Assembly (NCBI RefSeq): GCF_905147365.1
Contig: NC_056412.1
Span: 14,996,001-15,060,000, forward strand
Direction: 5' to 3'
Source: Aricia agestis
Taxonomy: Eukaryota > Arthropoda > Insecta > Lepidoptera > Lycaenidae
DNA length: 64,000 nucleotides
The notes under the pieces: generated by a model
The model's database searches: none
Seen by the model: the letters and a program-made list of their open reading frames with translations, nothing else
What the model was told of the DNA's origin: nothing
In this document: in pieces, positions 33,573-44,903 of the stretch
Position numbering within the stretch: the first letter of the stretch is position 1
Layout of the letters: every line of letters starts with the position of its first letter
Translations under genes and position numbers: made by a program

Positions 33573-34689
33573 AATAACTTGTAATAAGGTTGCCTTGCAT
33601 ATGGGAGAATCCTTCTTATCATATTATTATAATGTTGGTAAAAATAGCATTAGCAATAATGACTCGATGATTTCACAAATTCCGCATGTTTTTCGTACAA
33701 TGGGACAGAATGGAGCTATCTCTGAGGTCGGGTGAGCCCGCACTTAATTATCGCCAGAATGACAACAAAATGTCAAACGAATATTTCCGACCCCAAAATT
33801 CATCGACCCAAAAACAGCGGATGTTCGCTGACAAAAGTGGTGATAACAAGAGATCACGTATCACGTTTCGGTGATCCTGTTTAAAATACAACCAATAATA
33901 TTATATTTTTTATACAAGTGTATAACATAATTATTAAACACATTAATTTAAAGTAAAGTGAGTATAAAATATTTTACATTTTTGAGACAGTCATATGTTG
34001 AGAAAAATATTTTAATTAGAATTTATTTACCCCGATCAAATACTTATTACTAATTTAAGGCTATTTCCGTATCCATTCGGCTCGTCCTGCACCCTGCCCC
34101 AGGGCAGTTCCAGATGCTGAAAACGCTATAAGTAATTAATTGGACGCTAAAAGTAAATAGTTGGATAAAAATTTAACAGTCATGTTATTGAGAACTGAGA
34201 AGGGGAAATAAAAATTTTCTTTGCAAAACCGTTTAAGCTTGGTCCCGGCTTTTCCGGCCTCACTGATAAGGTTTCCCGGCTCGATTTCCGCCATGCGATA
34301 ACTCACGTTCACGAAATATCGAACACAAAATGTTCACTGAAAATAATAAAATGATTTTACATTATGTGTAAACAGTGTCTAATGAAACAAACTGATTATA
34401 CTTACGGGTGAATTTATTATACTTTAAGGTATGTAATGTGTATGAGTTTCAATTAAATAATTATACACTTTCCTTGCACTTATTCAACTTTATTTTAATA
34501 TATTTATTACAAAATTGTTAAATACACGATCGATTTCGAAAAAATCATCATCATAATTAAAGGGATACTTAAGCTTCTTTCCACTTAGTTTTGTTAAACC
34601 CTGTAGAGTGTAAAATATATTGTGTGTTAGAAAAGTGTAAGATCATTTGGGTTTGTGAAGTTGATTCCTTTTTAACCGACTATTTATGA
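33573..34689. other. No gene recognised
   Basis: AT-rich. Contains only the solitary MITE end at 34575-34603 and a short GAAGTTGATTCCT word (34658-34670) shared with 16623-16762. Confidence 0.35.
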
Positions 34690-35690
34690 TAAACTAGCTG
34701 TCCCGGCAAACGTTGTTTTGCCATAAAATTATTTTCCCTATTTTCCTGCTTTTCTCTTGAAGGTTTTTCTGATTTTTTTTTCTATATACCTCACGGAGCC
34801 CGAGACCTTTAGAACGAATGCAAAACCGTGGAAATCGGTTCGTGCGTTCTGGAGTTATAGCGCCAGGAAGGAAAACCGAAGGAAAATGTCGTGATTCTAG
34901 TGTTTCGCCATAAAGCAGGGAGCACAATGGCACTGGTGGCGGAACCAATAATGGCAATCTTAGGTATTATTTTCGATTAATAAAAAATTTTCGAAAATTA
35001 ATGTCTAAAACAAACAAAATATATAACAGTACAACTTTGTAGACATTTTACAAAAAATAAATACACTCCCGGGGGAGGCAACATGTGCGCAATAATCATC
35101 AAAACCTATTTTAAAATGCTTCATAAAAATAAACATAATCAATAAGTAATAAAATAAGTCTTGTCTTCTAAATTACAAAATTATAAAAATTCCCGGTGAC
35201 TCTGCTGGTAATTTTAGCCGGTAAATTTGTCATGACCTTCCTCGCCCTTTGACTCCTGCAAGATGACGTCTCGTACTTTATCGTCTAGTCTTGCCGGTTC
35301 AGCCAGCTTCCGACTTAGTGTGCGGTGTGGCGGTCCGGCCGACGTTCAAATGTTTCGTATCAGAAATTTCGGACAATGTGCGGCCGGGCTAAAGGTCTCA
35401 GCAACCAGGCCATAAGCTCCAAAAAAAAATAGTTGTTACACTATTTGACAGGATTGGACAACAAATGTTTGACATGTAATAAACAAATCAGCATCTATGG
35501 AAATGATAAAGTATTCATTAATCATTATTCATTACACATATCGAGTTTTCATTGTTTTTAAGATGTATTCTGCTATTCGGGACGGAAACAAATCCAACAA
35601 ATCAAAAACCATGGCAATCGGTCCAGCCGTTCTCGAGTTATAAGTGTTGTAACAAACACGACTTTCTTTTATATATATAGATTAAGATTA
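34690..35690 (+). repeat. Non-coding interspersed repeat with an inserted MITE end
   Basis: Starts AGCTGTCCCGGCAAACGTTG, contains CCTCACGGAGCCCGAGACC and AAAACCGTGGAAATCGGTTC, and ends ATGGCAATCGGTCCAGCCG, TTCTCGAGTTATAAGTG, then TTTATATATATAGATTA. A shorter start of the same type (CTAGCTGACTTAGCAAACG) lies at 60412-60432. 35332-35389 inside it is a decayed end of the TTA-flanked MITE of 25839-26023. Confidence 0.5.
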
Positions 35691-36189
35691 TGTGTAGTGT
35701 TATATTTTTAATAATAAAAAACGTATAAACAATTATTTTAAGTTATATCACAAAATATACCTTGAATTTTGCAAGGTTTATGTTTCAAAGAAGAGGTGGC
35801 TCTGCATAACCGTATATTCGGAACCACCTAAAATATAGAGAAATATTTTGAAACCGCAAAAAGGTTAAACGCGAAACTGCAAAATATACTTTATACCTCC
35901 CGACTAAAAACTTTTGCCTGCAAAATGTTATGCTACCTGAATTTAGTTTATTAAAATGAATAAACAAATAACTTTGTTCAAAGTTTCTTATTTAAATAAA
36001 CAACTTAAATTATATTCATAAGGAAAGCGATATGCAACAAACTTTGGTACGTTACCAGTGTCAGGACACCAATTTTTGTAGTGAAATCTTCTTTCACGTC
36101 GTTCTGCACTCTTAATAGGATAAGTAGAAAATATGTTTATCTCGCATCAGGAGACGTGACCTGATCTAAAATTCGTAAGACGGAGGAAT

Positions 36190-36712
36190 TATAGTAAACG
36201 GTAAACACTTTGCGTGCCATAGGAGAGGAAGTACTGTCGCCAGCAGTATTTCCGGACCCATACGACCTGCAAAGTGCAAACCCTCAAAAGAGCGTATTCC
36301 CTCTTAAAACGCCGGCAACGCAACTGGTTTTTTTTATGAAATAAGGGGGCAAACGGGAACCTGATGGAAAGCAACTTCCGTCGCCCATGGACACTCGCAG
36401 CATCAAAAGAGTTGCAGGTGCGTTGCCGGCCTTTTAGGAGGGTATAGGGTAATAGGGGAGAGAAGGGAAGGGAAGGAAATGGGGGAAGGTAGGGAAGGGA
36501 ATTGGGCCTCCGGTAAACTCACTCACTCGGCGAAACACAGCGCAAGCGCTGTTTCACGCCGGTTTTCTGTGAGAACGTGGTATTTCTCCGGTCGAGCCGG
36601 CCCATTCGTGCCGAAGCATGGCTCTCCCACGTATAAAACGCTCTTCTAATGTTGCAATGTCCATGGGCGATGGTAGTTGCTTTCCACCAGATGACCAGTT
36701 TGCCTACCAATA
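36190..36712 (+). mobile_element. RTE-type LINE 3' end split by a SINE
   Basis: 36232-36327 reads in sense as CGCCAGCAGTATTTCCGGAC onward (the FPD-YDLQ part) up to GCCGGCAACGCAAC. 36634-36712 continues with GCTCTTCTAATGTTGCAATG and the tail. Between them lies a SINE copy in the opposite orientation. Confidence 0.7.
36328..36633 (-). mobile_element. SINE with LINE-derived tail, inserted in the LINE end
   Basis: Minus-strand copy of the 16075-16390 family, complete from head (GTGGGAGAGCCATGCTTCGG) to poly(A) (T-run at 36328-36335). It sits inside a LINE 3' end that contains the same tail sequence. Confidence 0.8.
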
Positions 36713-38580
36713 GAGTATTAAATAAATGTGCTATTAGAGAAATTAGATTATAAGCAGATAGTGGACCCACATAATTTGGTCGTTTTATGTCAAGTCCTGC
36801 GAGATCACAATTCACATCAAACAACGCGCAACCTTTGACAACCCGACCAGATAACATCAATCCGTTTCTGTCTATAAAGAAATTTTCTAGACAGTATATT
36901 TATTCTGTTCAAACAGCAAACATGTATCTGCTAAGTATTAAAGTTAAATGAAAGCTGTTCGATGAAAATTGAGTTATATAATCGTTATTAGAAGTTGTGT
37001 CTGTAAAGGTTTGTTCGGGAATAATCAAAATAACTTTCTGTTTGACTTTAGTCATTGTTGGTATTCGAATTCGCTACGTATTCGATTGGGCCCTAAAGTT
37101 TCTTCGCAATCTAGAATTATTTGCTTTGTGAATCACCAATCGTCTGATATATACTCAAGTTAAATGTGTTTATTTTCTAGCCCCTTCACTAATTAAAAGT
37201 ATTCACACAGCGTATAACCACAGTAAACAGAACTAATGAGTAGACCGACTCAGAATAGATCTCGATACCTAATAATAATAGATTCCTGTGTGGTGAGAAT
37301 ACCGACGCATCTTTTGTCGACCTTTGAAGCGGAGGAATAGGGATGATGACAAGCTCAAAGATTAGCGAATTTTGTTAATAAAATAAAGAAATCACGGTAA
37401 AAAATAAGTGTTCCCAAAATTTCAGCTTGATAGCATTTGTATTTTTTTGTTATGCGCCTTCAAAGTTGGATATTCAAGTCGATTTTTTTTTAAATTAAAT
37501 TTCTTAATATTTGTATACAATTCGATAACTTATGCAATTAAAAGCAACTTTTGTTATGAAACTACTTTCATAAACGCAATATTTAATATACCTGTCGAAC
37601 AAAGTTGTCTCCCGATGCGTACAAACTACGAAATACTGACGTCATACTTTCGTAGCACTTTGTATGGAGCGTTTCGGGCAGGTCTTTTTTATGAGATATT
37701 TGAATTGTCATATCTTGGTGAATTTTTAAGCTATCAGAGTCATTTCTTCAACGATGTTTCTATTTTTTAAGTGTCTTTCAATTACCGATAAGAAAAAAAA
37801 TAGTCATCATGCCTATTCTGGCCGACTGATGTGGTCTACGGAAGGTTCCGGGGGAGACTCCGGAATGAAGCGCGCGTCACGCCGCCGATAACTCGTGATA
37901 AAGTGTAGTTATTAAGTATATATAATTTATATGTATGTTAGTCATTAAGGTATATATTGTATGGGCCTATGTATATTGTATGGGCGTATGTGTAAAGTCG
38001 AGGTACTCGTTAGTTCTGTCTACTCTAGTATAACTGTGAAATGTGTATAGTTATTCGGAAAATTTGCAAGGTCTGATTGTCTTTGTCTAGTGTATTTGAA
38101 ACGTTACATACCAGAAAGTCAGCGGGTCTTAAACTTACGTAGTAACAACTTACTAATCTTTGTTTTTTTTTTTTTAATTAAATGGATGACATTTTGATAT
38201 CCAAATGATCTAGGCAAATGAGTCTATAATATGACTGCTACTGACAAGAAGTTCAATCCGATCTTATTAATTTTTAAATCGGCTATTTTGATTATGAACT
38301 CATTTTAATTTGCAACAAGTTATCGAATTCTCAGCATAAAAACTAATACGATAACTCATTTGTGTACTGGAAAGCAATTTAATACTTCAGTCCGGCAAAG
38401 CAATACTTTGGTATTCAAATGGAAGACTATTTGAAGTGCACTTATTTTATTCTGTTTTATGAAGCTAAGTCGTTACCTACCTTATAAATATTGGGTTATA
38501 TATTCTCAAGTTGTCGATATTTAAGGCTCTTACGCTTATATAAAAATGTATTTATATAAAAATCAAAAGATTTTTTATAA
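36713..38580. other. No gene recognised
   Basis: AT-rich. The 120-codon frame at 37408-37770 has no recognisable domain. 37800-38110 has a GC-richer start (AAGGTTCCGGGGGAGACTCC) and two near-identical words (TATATTGTATGGGC) that might belong to an element end. Unresolved. Confidence 0.35.
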
Positions 38581-39438
38581 AGTTTATTTACAATTGACTT
38601 AAGTATATAGATGCCATTTTGTTCGATAACTTTTTGGCATATTGTTGGTAAGGACATGATCCTATTGCTATAAAAATGTTGGGGCTTCTGATGAAAAAAC
38701 TGCGACAAGTGCTTTTGACAGTCCTCTTGTGATGTCTGCAGCGACCGAAACAGGTACAAATCTTAAGGTGCAAGGTCAGGACTATACGGCGGATGCATTA
38801 CCATCTCCCAGCCAAATTCTCATAATTTTTGCTGAGTGGCTATAAAGATGTGTGAGGTCTAGCAGTATCATGGTGAAAAACCACACCCCTTCTGTTGATT
38901 AATTCCGGCCGCTTTCTCTCAACTCCTTGCTTTAATCTCATCAGTTGTTCGCAGTACAGTTCAGAATCGATGATCCTGCCTGGCGGTAACAGCTCATAAT
39001 GAATAATGCCCTTCCAATCCCACCACACACACAGCATCACCTTGTTGCGAGTTAACCCGGGTTTCGCCACAGTCTGTGAAGCCTCACCGGCCTCTGACCA
39101 CGATCTTTTTCGCACGTTCTTGTCGTACGTGATCCACTTTCATCACCAGTTATCAGCTTCTTCAAAACTGGTTCGGTTTCATTACGTCGTAATAAAGAAT
39201 CGCAAATGAGTACACAGCTCATTAGGTTTCTTTCAGTGAGCTCATGAGGCACCCAAATATCGAGCTTTTTTGTGTACTTACCCAGCTTTTTTCAAATGCG
39301 CCAAAACCGTTTTGTGGTCAATCCCCAGTTCTTCAGCTATATCATAACTACTAGTATGCCGATCTTGCTCCGTTTTTTCAAAAATGGCACCAGTTTTGTC
39401 CGTAACAGGGCGACCAGAGCGACGTGCATCTTTGATAT

Positions 39439-39569
39439 TCTGAGCTGAGCGCGTGCGCACAGTTCGTGCGCACGCGCTCAGCGTACGGCCGCGTATACCT
39501 ACCGTACCTAGCGAAGTTAATGTGATAATACGAATATTCTTTCTGCGATTTAGTTGAAGTGCATACAAA
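39439..39569 (+). promoter_or_regulatory. LINE leader with a strong GC hairpin
   Basis: 39446-39460 and 39466-39480 are exact reverse complements (TGAGCGCGTGCGCAC, 5-base loop). They begin 7 bases after the inferred 5' end. As non-LTR promoters are internal and start at +1, this could be part of the promoter or an RNA structure at the 5' end. That role is inference. Confidence 0.55.
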
Positions 39570-40475
39570 ATGATACAGTGCAAAAAATGCAAACTCTTTG
39601 TGTCTCTTACTAAAGATGATACTTATAAGTGCAAAGGTGGATGTGAAGCTGTGTTCCATAAAAAGTGTGTGCAAAATAATAAACAGTTTCTGCGGACATC
39701 GTGCTGCGATGACTGTCAAAAAACGAAAAATAGCCACATGCAGGAATCACAGGAACCTATAACACTAAGCCCTTGTGAAACATCGGTTGAGCGGGTCCTA
39801 GCAGAAGTTAATAAGAAGTTGGAGGTACTATACAATATGGAGAAGAAAATTGAAGACCTAACTTCTGCCGTGGAGTTTTACGGAGATATGTACCAATCCC
39901 TAGTGACATTTAAAGATGAATCACAACGAAAAATTACGGCACTTGAACAAAAAAACATATATCTTGAAAAATGTAATAAAGCCTTGGAAGAGAGAGTACA
40001 GGAGTTGGAGGTTAAAGGAAAAGAAAAGTATATTGAAATTCACGGATTGGAGATGCAAACTAACGAGGATACGAAATCTACTATAATAAATATGGCTAAA
40101 AAGTTAAATTTGGATCCTAATGAAATAGAAGATGCAAAGAGAGTAGGGAAGGAGAAATCAGACGACAAAAAACCTCGAATCGTAATTGTTACATTGCGAA
40201 ACAAAAATGGAAGAAACAAGTGGCTTTCGGTCAAAAAAGAAATAAAATTAACAAACAATATTGTATACAAAAATGGCAGCGACAGACAAATATATATTAA
40301 CGAGAACCTACCTAAGTATAAACGACAGCTATTATGGGAGACACGAAATAAACTTAAACCTAAAGGATTTCAATATATTTGGGTGCAAAATTCCAACATA
40401 CTAGTGAAAAAGAACGCCGACGAAAAAAAGATATTTAATATTCGGTCGGAGGAGGATTTAAAAAAAATTGAATAA
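39570..40475 (+). CDS. Non-LTR ORF1: PHD-like zinc finger, coiled coil, FP25-like C-terminal domain
   Basis: 301 codons, intact. Residues 4-49 form a C4HC3-like finger (CKKC, CKGGC, HKKC, CCDDC), as in PHD fingers. Residues about 75-150 are a coiled coil (EVNKKLEVLYNMEKKIEDL, then ALEQKNIYLEKCNKALEERV). Residues 155-300 (YIEIHGLEMQTNED, AKKLNLDPNEIEDAKRVGK, RKPRIVIVTL-like, INENLPKYKRQLLWETRNKL, FQYIWVQNSNILVKK) look like the C-terminal domain shared by lepidopteran LINE ORF1s and the baculovirus FP25K-type protein. The likely role is RNA binding and assembly of the retrotransposition particle. ORF2 follows after 107 bases. Confidence 0.8.
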   Translation: MIQCKKCKLFVSLTKDDTYKCKGGCEAVFHKKCVQNNKQFLRTSCCDDCQKTKNSHMQESQEPITLSPCETSVERVLAEVNKKLEVLYNMEKKIEDLTSAVEFYGDMYQSLVTFKDESQRKITALEQKNIYLEKCNKALEERVQELEVKGKEKYIEIHGLEMQTNEDTKSTIINMAKKLNLDPNEIEDAKRVGKEKSDDKKPRIVIVTLRNKNGRNKWLSVKKEIKLTNNIVYKNGSDRQIYINENLPKYKRQLLWETRNKLKPKGFQYIWVQNSNILVKKNADEKKIFNIRSEEDLKKIE

Positions 40476-40582
40476 AAATTACACACACCTACATACAGGT
40501 GCTGTTAGTAAAATGTGATTGATAATTTTGGGATATAACATTCAATGACTTACCGGATTTTACATATAAGAGATATTATGAT

Positions 40583-42231
40583 ATGGCTACTCTCTGCTAT
40601 GATTTAAGTCAAAAAAAGGGTTATACAAAAATACTACATTTAAATATTGCGTCACTAAGAAAACATTTTAACGAATTTCAAGTTTATCTACAACAAAACA
40701 AACACAAGATGGAAATAATAGTATTAAGTGAAATCAATATAAAAATGGATGAGATATCACTATATAAATTACCTGGATATAATGAATATTTAATAACGAG
40801 AGAGAACAGAAGAGGGGGAGGTATACTCATATATGTACAAGACTTCCTAAACTTTAAGGCTCAAGGGGAGCAATTAGATTCTGTTGAAGTTATGCATGGA
40901 CAATTAATGGTTGACAAGAGCACCACCCACATAATTGCAGTGTACAGACCGCCTGAAAAAAATAAGCTACGCTTCGTGGAACACTTAGATTACTTAATAC
41001 AGAATATTCCTGCCGCAGATAACGTCATTGTTATTGGTGATACGAATATCGACATTCTAAGTGCCAATACAAGTAATCCAGTAACAACAACTTACAAAAA
41101 TACTATGTGTGGGCACGGTCTACAATGCGTTATACCTAATACCGAGATAACAAGGGAGGCGATCGTGAACGGCCGGCTCGTGACGTCGTGCCTGGACCAT
41201 GTATGGGTGCGAGCAGGACGGTGTGAGAGCGACGCGTCATCATACGTCATCGAGACTCATATCTCCGATCATCACGCCGTGGGTATAGCTATAGACTTAT
41301 CGGGTTCTTATTCTAACAATAACAATGCTTTTGCGCGACAGTCTGCATTCCGTGAGTATTTGTGTGATAAAACTGTTTTACAGAATCTGGAGACCTTGGA
41401 CTGCACGAGCTTGTTAAAAATAAATTGCCCATTACTCATGTATCAATCTATGTGTTCTATGTTTAACCAAATATATAAAAATAGTACTGTAGTAGGGACG
41501 ACTAAATGTAAAAGACAAATGCAGCCTTGGATTGATAAAAATCTTTATACTATGCTTATGCGCAGAGACAATTTATTTAGAATTTGGAAATCAGATTCAA
41601 AGAATATGTGTAAGCGGTTAGAATATACTAAATTTAGAAATAAGGTAAATAAACTTATAAATCAGGCTAAAAATAATTATAGGCAATGTGAGATAAGGAA
41701 ATGTAACGGGGACTCTAGAAAAATTTGGGAAAATATTAATATGTGGATGGGGAGAAATAAAAGCAGTTTAGATGATGTAATAACGAGACATTTAGGTAAA
41801 ACAACAAGTATTAAGCAAATTTGTACGAATTTTTCTAAAACGTTTACAGAAGAAATACAAAACATAAAGCATAGGTGTGATAAAAAATTTCTGGACAGAA
41901 GTAAATATGTGAAACCCAGCTTAGTTAGTTTTAGATATAAGCCCGTTAACTCAACTCAAATTGAGAAAACTATAAATTCTTTATCATGCTTAAAATCTCC
42001 TGGAGTAGATCGAATACGAGCCAAAGATATAAAATTTTTATACAAAAAAATTAGTCCTGTATTAGCGAAATTTATAAATATGTGTTTCTCCCAATCTGTA
42101 TACCCTGAAACATTAAAAAAGGCAATAATACGTCCTATATATAAATCTGGAAGCCATATTGAGTATTCAAATTATAGACCTATAGCTATTCTATCAGTAA
42201 TAGACAAAATTACAGAAAAAATAATTATTGA
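40583..42231 (+). CDS. Non-LTR ORF2, N-terminal part: APE endonuclease and start of RT
   Basis: About 550 codons of LINE sequence; the frame then runs ten codons or so into the inserted LTR and stops at 42262. Endonuclease motifs: LHLNIASLRKHF (Asn), VLSEINI (Glu), RRGGGILIYV, AVYRPPEKN, VIGDTNIDIL (Asp/Asn), CLDHVWV and ISDHHAVG (SDH). RT start: SLSCLKSPGVDRI, AIIRPIYKSG, YSNYRPIAILSVIDKITEKI, after which the LTR element interrupts. The start codon is chosen as the first ATG before the LHLNIAS motif. Function: target nicking and cDNA synthesis at the nick. Confidence 0.85.
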
Positions 42232-42387
42232 TGTAGCGAGAGTAGGCAACACAGTCGGGTGACGGTTGCTAGGCGACGGACTGTGAGGGATCGGAACTTG
42301 GTTCTTGGCGATAATTGTATGTTTTGTAACCATTTCTAATTTACACTTTGTGGATTCTGTGGTAATAAACGATTGCACTGCATTACA
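42232..42387 (+). repeat. 5' LTR (156 bp)
   Basis: TGTAGCGAGAGTAGGCAACA to GATTGCACTGCATTACA. Includes AATAAA at about 42363-42369, a plausible polyadenylation signal just before the end. It has the same sequence as the 3' LTR. Confidence 0.93.
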
Positions 42388-42388
42388 C

Positions 42389-42406
42389 TGGCGCCCAACC
42401 CGTGGC
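42389..42406 (+). promoter_or_regulatory. Primer-binding site
   Basis: TGGCGCCCAACCCGTGGC, one base after the LTR. TGG pairs with the CCA end of a tRNA. The TGGCGCC start is the kind used by tRNA-Lys-primed elements; the exact tRNA is not established. Confidence 0.75.
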
Positions 42407-42481
42407 TATATTTTTTTTCAAAGAAATAACAGACCCAATCCCAGTGCTCCGTGAACTGTTTAGCTAGCCGCGGTATCGAAA

Positions 42482-44737
42482 ATGCCACGAAACACAAGAC
42501 AACATCCCCGTTACGAGAGTGACAAGGAGACACAGCAAGCAAGCGACGACGGAGAGCCCGGGAACGAGACGATGGTTTTCGCCGACCCGCGGCCCACCCC
42601 GCCTACATCCACCGCGGCTGCTGGAGCATCTACTACCACCTCGACAGAACGAGTGATGTCGGCGATGTTAGAAATGATGATGCAATCGCAGCGTACGCAG
42701 GAGGAGACCAATAGAGCCCTCCTGGAAACACTCCGAGCCCTCCCACGGTATGACCCATCCGGCAATTTCGGAGCTTTCACCCCTAACACGGCGACCTCAA
42801 TGCAGAGAAGCTCGACTGCCCCTGCTGCAGTCGCCGCCCCGCCGGGCAATTTCACTAAATGCACCGCGCGGTTCAACGGGAAATCACGCGACGCCGAGAA
42901 ACTGGAGGCCTTCTTGGACGCCGTGGAGGTATATAAGGAATGCGCAGACGTCAGTGAACAGCACGCGCTACGCGGCCTGAGCATGCTGCTGGAGGACGAC
43001 GCGGCTCTCTTCTGGCGCGGCGTCAAGGACAACGTCTCAACATGGGCGGACGCCGTCGTGCGGCTGCGAGGCATGTACGGCACCCAGCTGCCACCGTACA
43101 AGATCTTCAGAGAGGTTTTCCGAACTGAACAGTGTGAGACTGAACGTGCCGACGTATTCGTGTCGAGACTGCGTGCCCTAGTAGTGAAGCTACCCTATAA
43201 GGTTCCGGATGCGATGCAGATCGATATGGTTTACGGGTTATTGCATAGGCGTATTCGTAAAAGACTGTCGCGAGATGATGTAACTTCTATGGACAACTTC
43301 ATAGAGAAATTGCGAGCCGTAGAGGACGCGATCGCGGAAACCAATAGGTTATCTTTTGTAATCCCTTCCCTCTCGCCCGTGCCCACGACCCCGGCTAAAA
43401 TCGTAGAACCCGCCCAAGAAAGAGGCCCTAATACACGTTCGGCCCCTACTATGAATTCGGATCTCATGCCAAACTTGAATCAATTATCGAAACGTAAACG
43501 GATACGTTGCGCGTATTGTAAATTGTATGGCCATATTATTGACAATTGCCGCAACCTGCAAGGTAAAAGCGAGAACATCGGTAAGTCAGAGTCTAATGAT
43601 ATTTCTAGTACTTTAAGGTGTTATGGATGTGGCCAGCAAGGAGTAGTAAAGTCGAAATGTAAAGTCTGTTCGAACACACAGAGAGCTGGTTCGAAACCAG
43701 CTGATTTCAACACTTTTTCTTGCGATATCGATTTGCCAAATACTTCTTTAAGTACGGTCCCGAGCGAGAATAGTGTGAGTTCAAACTCACAAAATCTGGG
43801 GGCACGGCAGTGCCTCCGCCAAGTCGAGCACGATATATTTTTGAATCATAATAATCGCCCTTGCAATTTACTTTCGAGTAATGTTTATTGCGACGGCGAC
43901 GACAAAGCAGCTTTTATAATAAATAATTCCAATGTAAAGGAATCCGAGGCTTATGATATTGATGCGACATCACTTCCCACCGTATGTATTAATGTTGCAA
44001 ATCGCGAAGGAGTGGCTATTATTGATACCGGCGCAACTCATTCTATAGCTAGTACTAAGCTGTACTCCGTGTTAGTTGAACAGGGTGTTCGATTTAAGGA
44101 GACAGAGCGCACAATAGGATTGGCTGATGGAACGCATAGTAAAAGAAGAGTACTTACCGCTGATGTAAAAGTCACTATTGGAAATCGCGATGCAATTATT
44201 GAGGACCTGCTTGTCTTACCAGGAGCCTCAACTAGGACGTTGTTAGGACGTAAATTTGTTAAAGAGGCTAATATTATCCTCGACATTCCGCACGATGTAT
44301 GGTATTTTAGGGATAAACCGGATGAGACTTTTGATTTTGTTAAGTCTTATTTCCTTATCAGTCCCGAGCCGATCGCGGACAGCAGTGGATACGGTTTGGG
44401 AGCGGCTTTAATGCAGGGGGAGAATCAGGTAAAAGATCCGCATATTAGGAAAATATTAGAAGACATTAAATCCGAAGATCCAATCCGTCGTAGACTATGG
44501 ACGGATAAAGGTCAAACTAATTTTGTGCCAAAGAGGAATAGCCCTTATAAAATAAACAAAATAATAAATACCTATGAGTTGGGTAGTTTCAGTAATGGCA
44601 CCTCCATAGGCGAATATCACGCGTCACTTCTCACCCCATTTGTTGGTCCCATCCAAGCTCCTCTAAGGGACAAGCGTAAACGTGGGCGGCCACGTAAGGA
44701 TCCTATCCCGAACGCGGGGACGTCAGGTTCGGGATAG
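42482..44737 (+). CDS. Gag-protease protein with residual RNase H and integrase pieces
   Basis: 751 codons, no stops. Residues 128-290 form the retrotransposon Gag region (ARFNGKSRDAEKLEAFLDAV, LFWRGVKDNVSTW). Residues 343-356 are an intact CCHC knuckle (Cys343, Cys346, His351, Cys356). A second at 380-393 has Val in place of His. Residues 511-600 are retropepsin (IIDTGATHSIAS with Asp515, then TLLGRKFV). At about 632-645 DSSGYGLGAALMQ is a short RNase H piece, and the end (GTSIGEYHASLLTPF, KRKRGRPRKDP) looks like an integrase C-terminal tail. The whole RT, most RNase H and the integrase core are missing, yet the frame is kept. It could make particles but would need RT and integrase from a full relative. 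Confidence 0.88.
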   Translation: MPRNTRQHPRYESDKETQQASDDGEPGNETMVFADPRPTPPTSTAAAGASTTTSTERVMSAMLEMMMQSQRTQEETNRALLETLRALPRYDPSGNFGAFTPNTATSMQRSSTAPAAVAAPPGNFTKCTARFNGKSRDAEKLEAFLDAVEVYKECADVSEQHALRGLSMLLEDDAALFWRGVKDNVSTWADAVVRLRGMYGTQLPPYKIFREVFRTEQCETERADVFVSRLRALVVKLPYKVPDAMQIDMVYGLLHRRIRKRLSRDDVTSMDNFIEKLRAVEDAIAETNRLSFVIPSLSPVPTTPAKIVEPAQERGPNTRSAPTMNSDLMPNLNQLSKRKRIRCAYCKLYGHIIDNCRNLQGKSENIGKSESNDISSTLRCYGCGQQGVVKSKCKVCSNTQRAGSKPADFNTFSCDIDLPNTSLSTVPSENSVSSNSQNLGARQCLRQVEHDIFLNHNNRPCNLLSSNVYCDGDDKAAFIINNSNVKESEAYDIDATSLPTVCINVANREGVAIIDTGATHSIASTKLYSVLVEQGVRFKETERTIGLADGTHSKRRVLTADVKVTIGNRDAIIEDLLVLPGASTRTLLGRKFVKEANIILDIPHDVWYFRDKPDETFDFVKSYFLISPEPIADSSGYGLGAALMQGENQVKDPHIRKILEDIKSEDPIRRRLWTDKGQTNFVPKRNSPYKINKIINTYELGSFSNGTSIGEYHASLLTPFVGPIQAPLRDKRKRGRPRKDPIPNAGTSGSG

Positions 44738-44747
44738 AGGGGGAGGA
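44736..44747 (+). promoter_or_regulatory. Polypurine tract
   Basis: AGAGGGGGAGGA immediately before the 3' LTR, the expected plus-strand primer. It overlaps the end of the coding frame. Confidence 0.85.
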
Positions 44748-44903
44748 TGTAGCGAGAGTAGGCAACACAGTCGGGTGACGGTTGCTAGGCGACGGACTGT
44801 GAGGGATCGGAACTTGGTTCTTGGCGATAATTGTATGTTTTGTAACCATTTCTAATTTACACTTTGTGGATTCTGTGGTAATAAACGATTGCACTGCATT
44901 ACA
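44748..44903 (+). repeat. 3' LTR (156 bp)
   Basis: Same 156 bases as 42232-42387 by eye; followed by TTGA. Confidence 0.93.

Larger units (their letters stand above)
42232..44903 (+). mobile_element. 2672-bp non-autonomous LTR retrotransposon (Ty3/gypsy-like), probably recent
   Basis: 156-bp LTRs beginning TGT and ending ACA, identical by eye. 4-bp target duplication TTGA (42228-42231, 44904-44907). A primer-binding site follows one base after the left LTR and a polypurine tract precedes the right LTR. The single frame encodes Gag, retropepsin, then truncated RNase H and integrase pieces with no RT. Removing element plus one TTGA leaves the LINE ORF2 frame open. I assign gypsy from the Gag type, PR motif and the 4-bp duplication. 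No env is present. Confidence 0.92.

Noticed and set aside
37408..37770. A 120-codon secreted or membrane protein
   Set aside because: Hydrophobic only because the DNA is T-rich; no domain, no start context, no splice-like structure supporting it.
42511..43101. A 196-codon gene on the minus strand
   Set aside because: Antisense shadow of the GC-rich gag region of the LTR element.
42232..44903. An endogenous virus with env
   Set aside because: No envelope-like frame; even RT is deleted, so it is an internally deleted retrotransposon.
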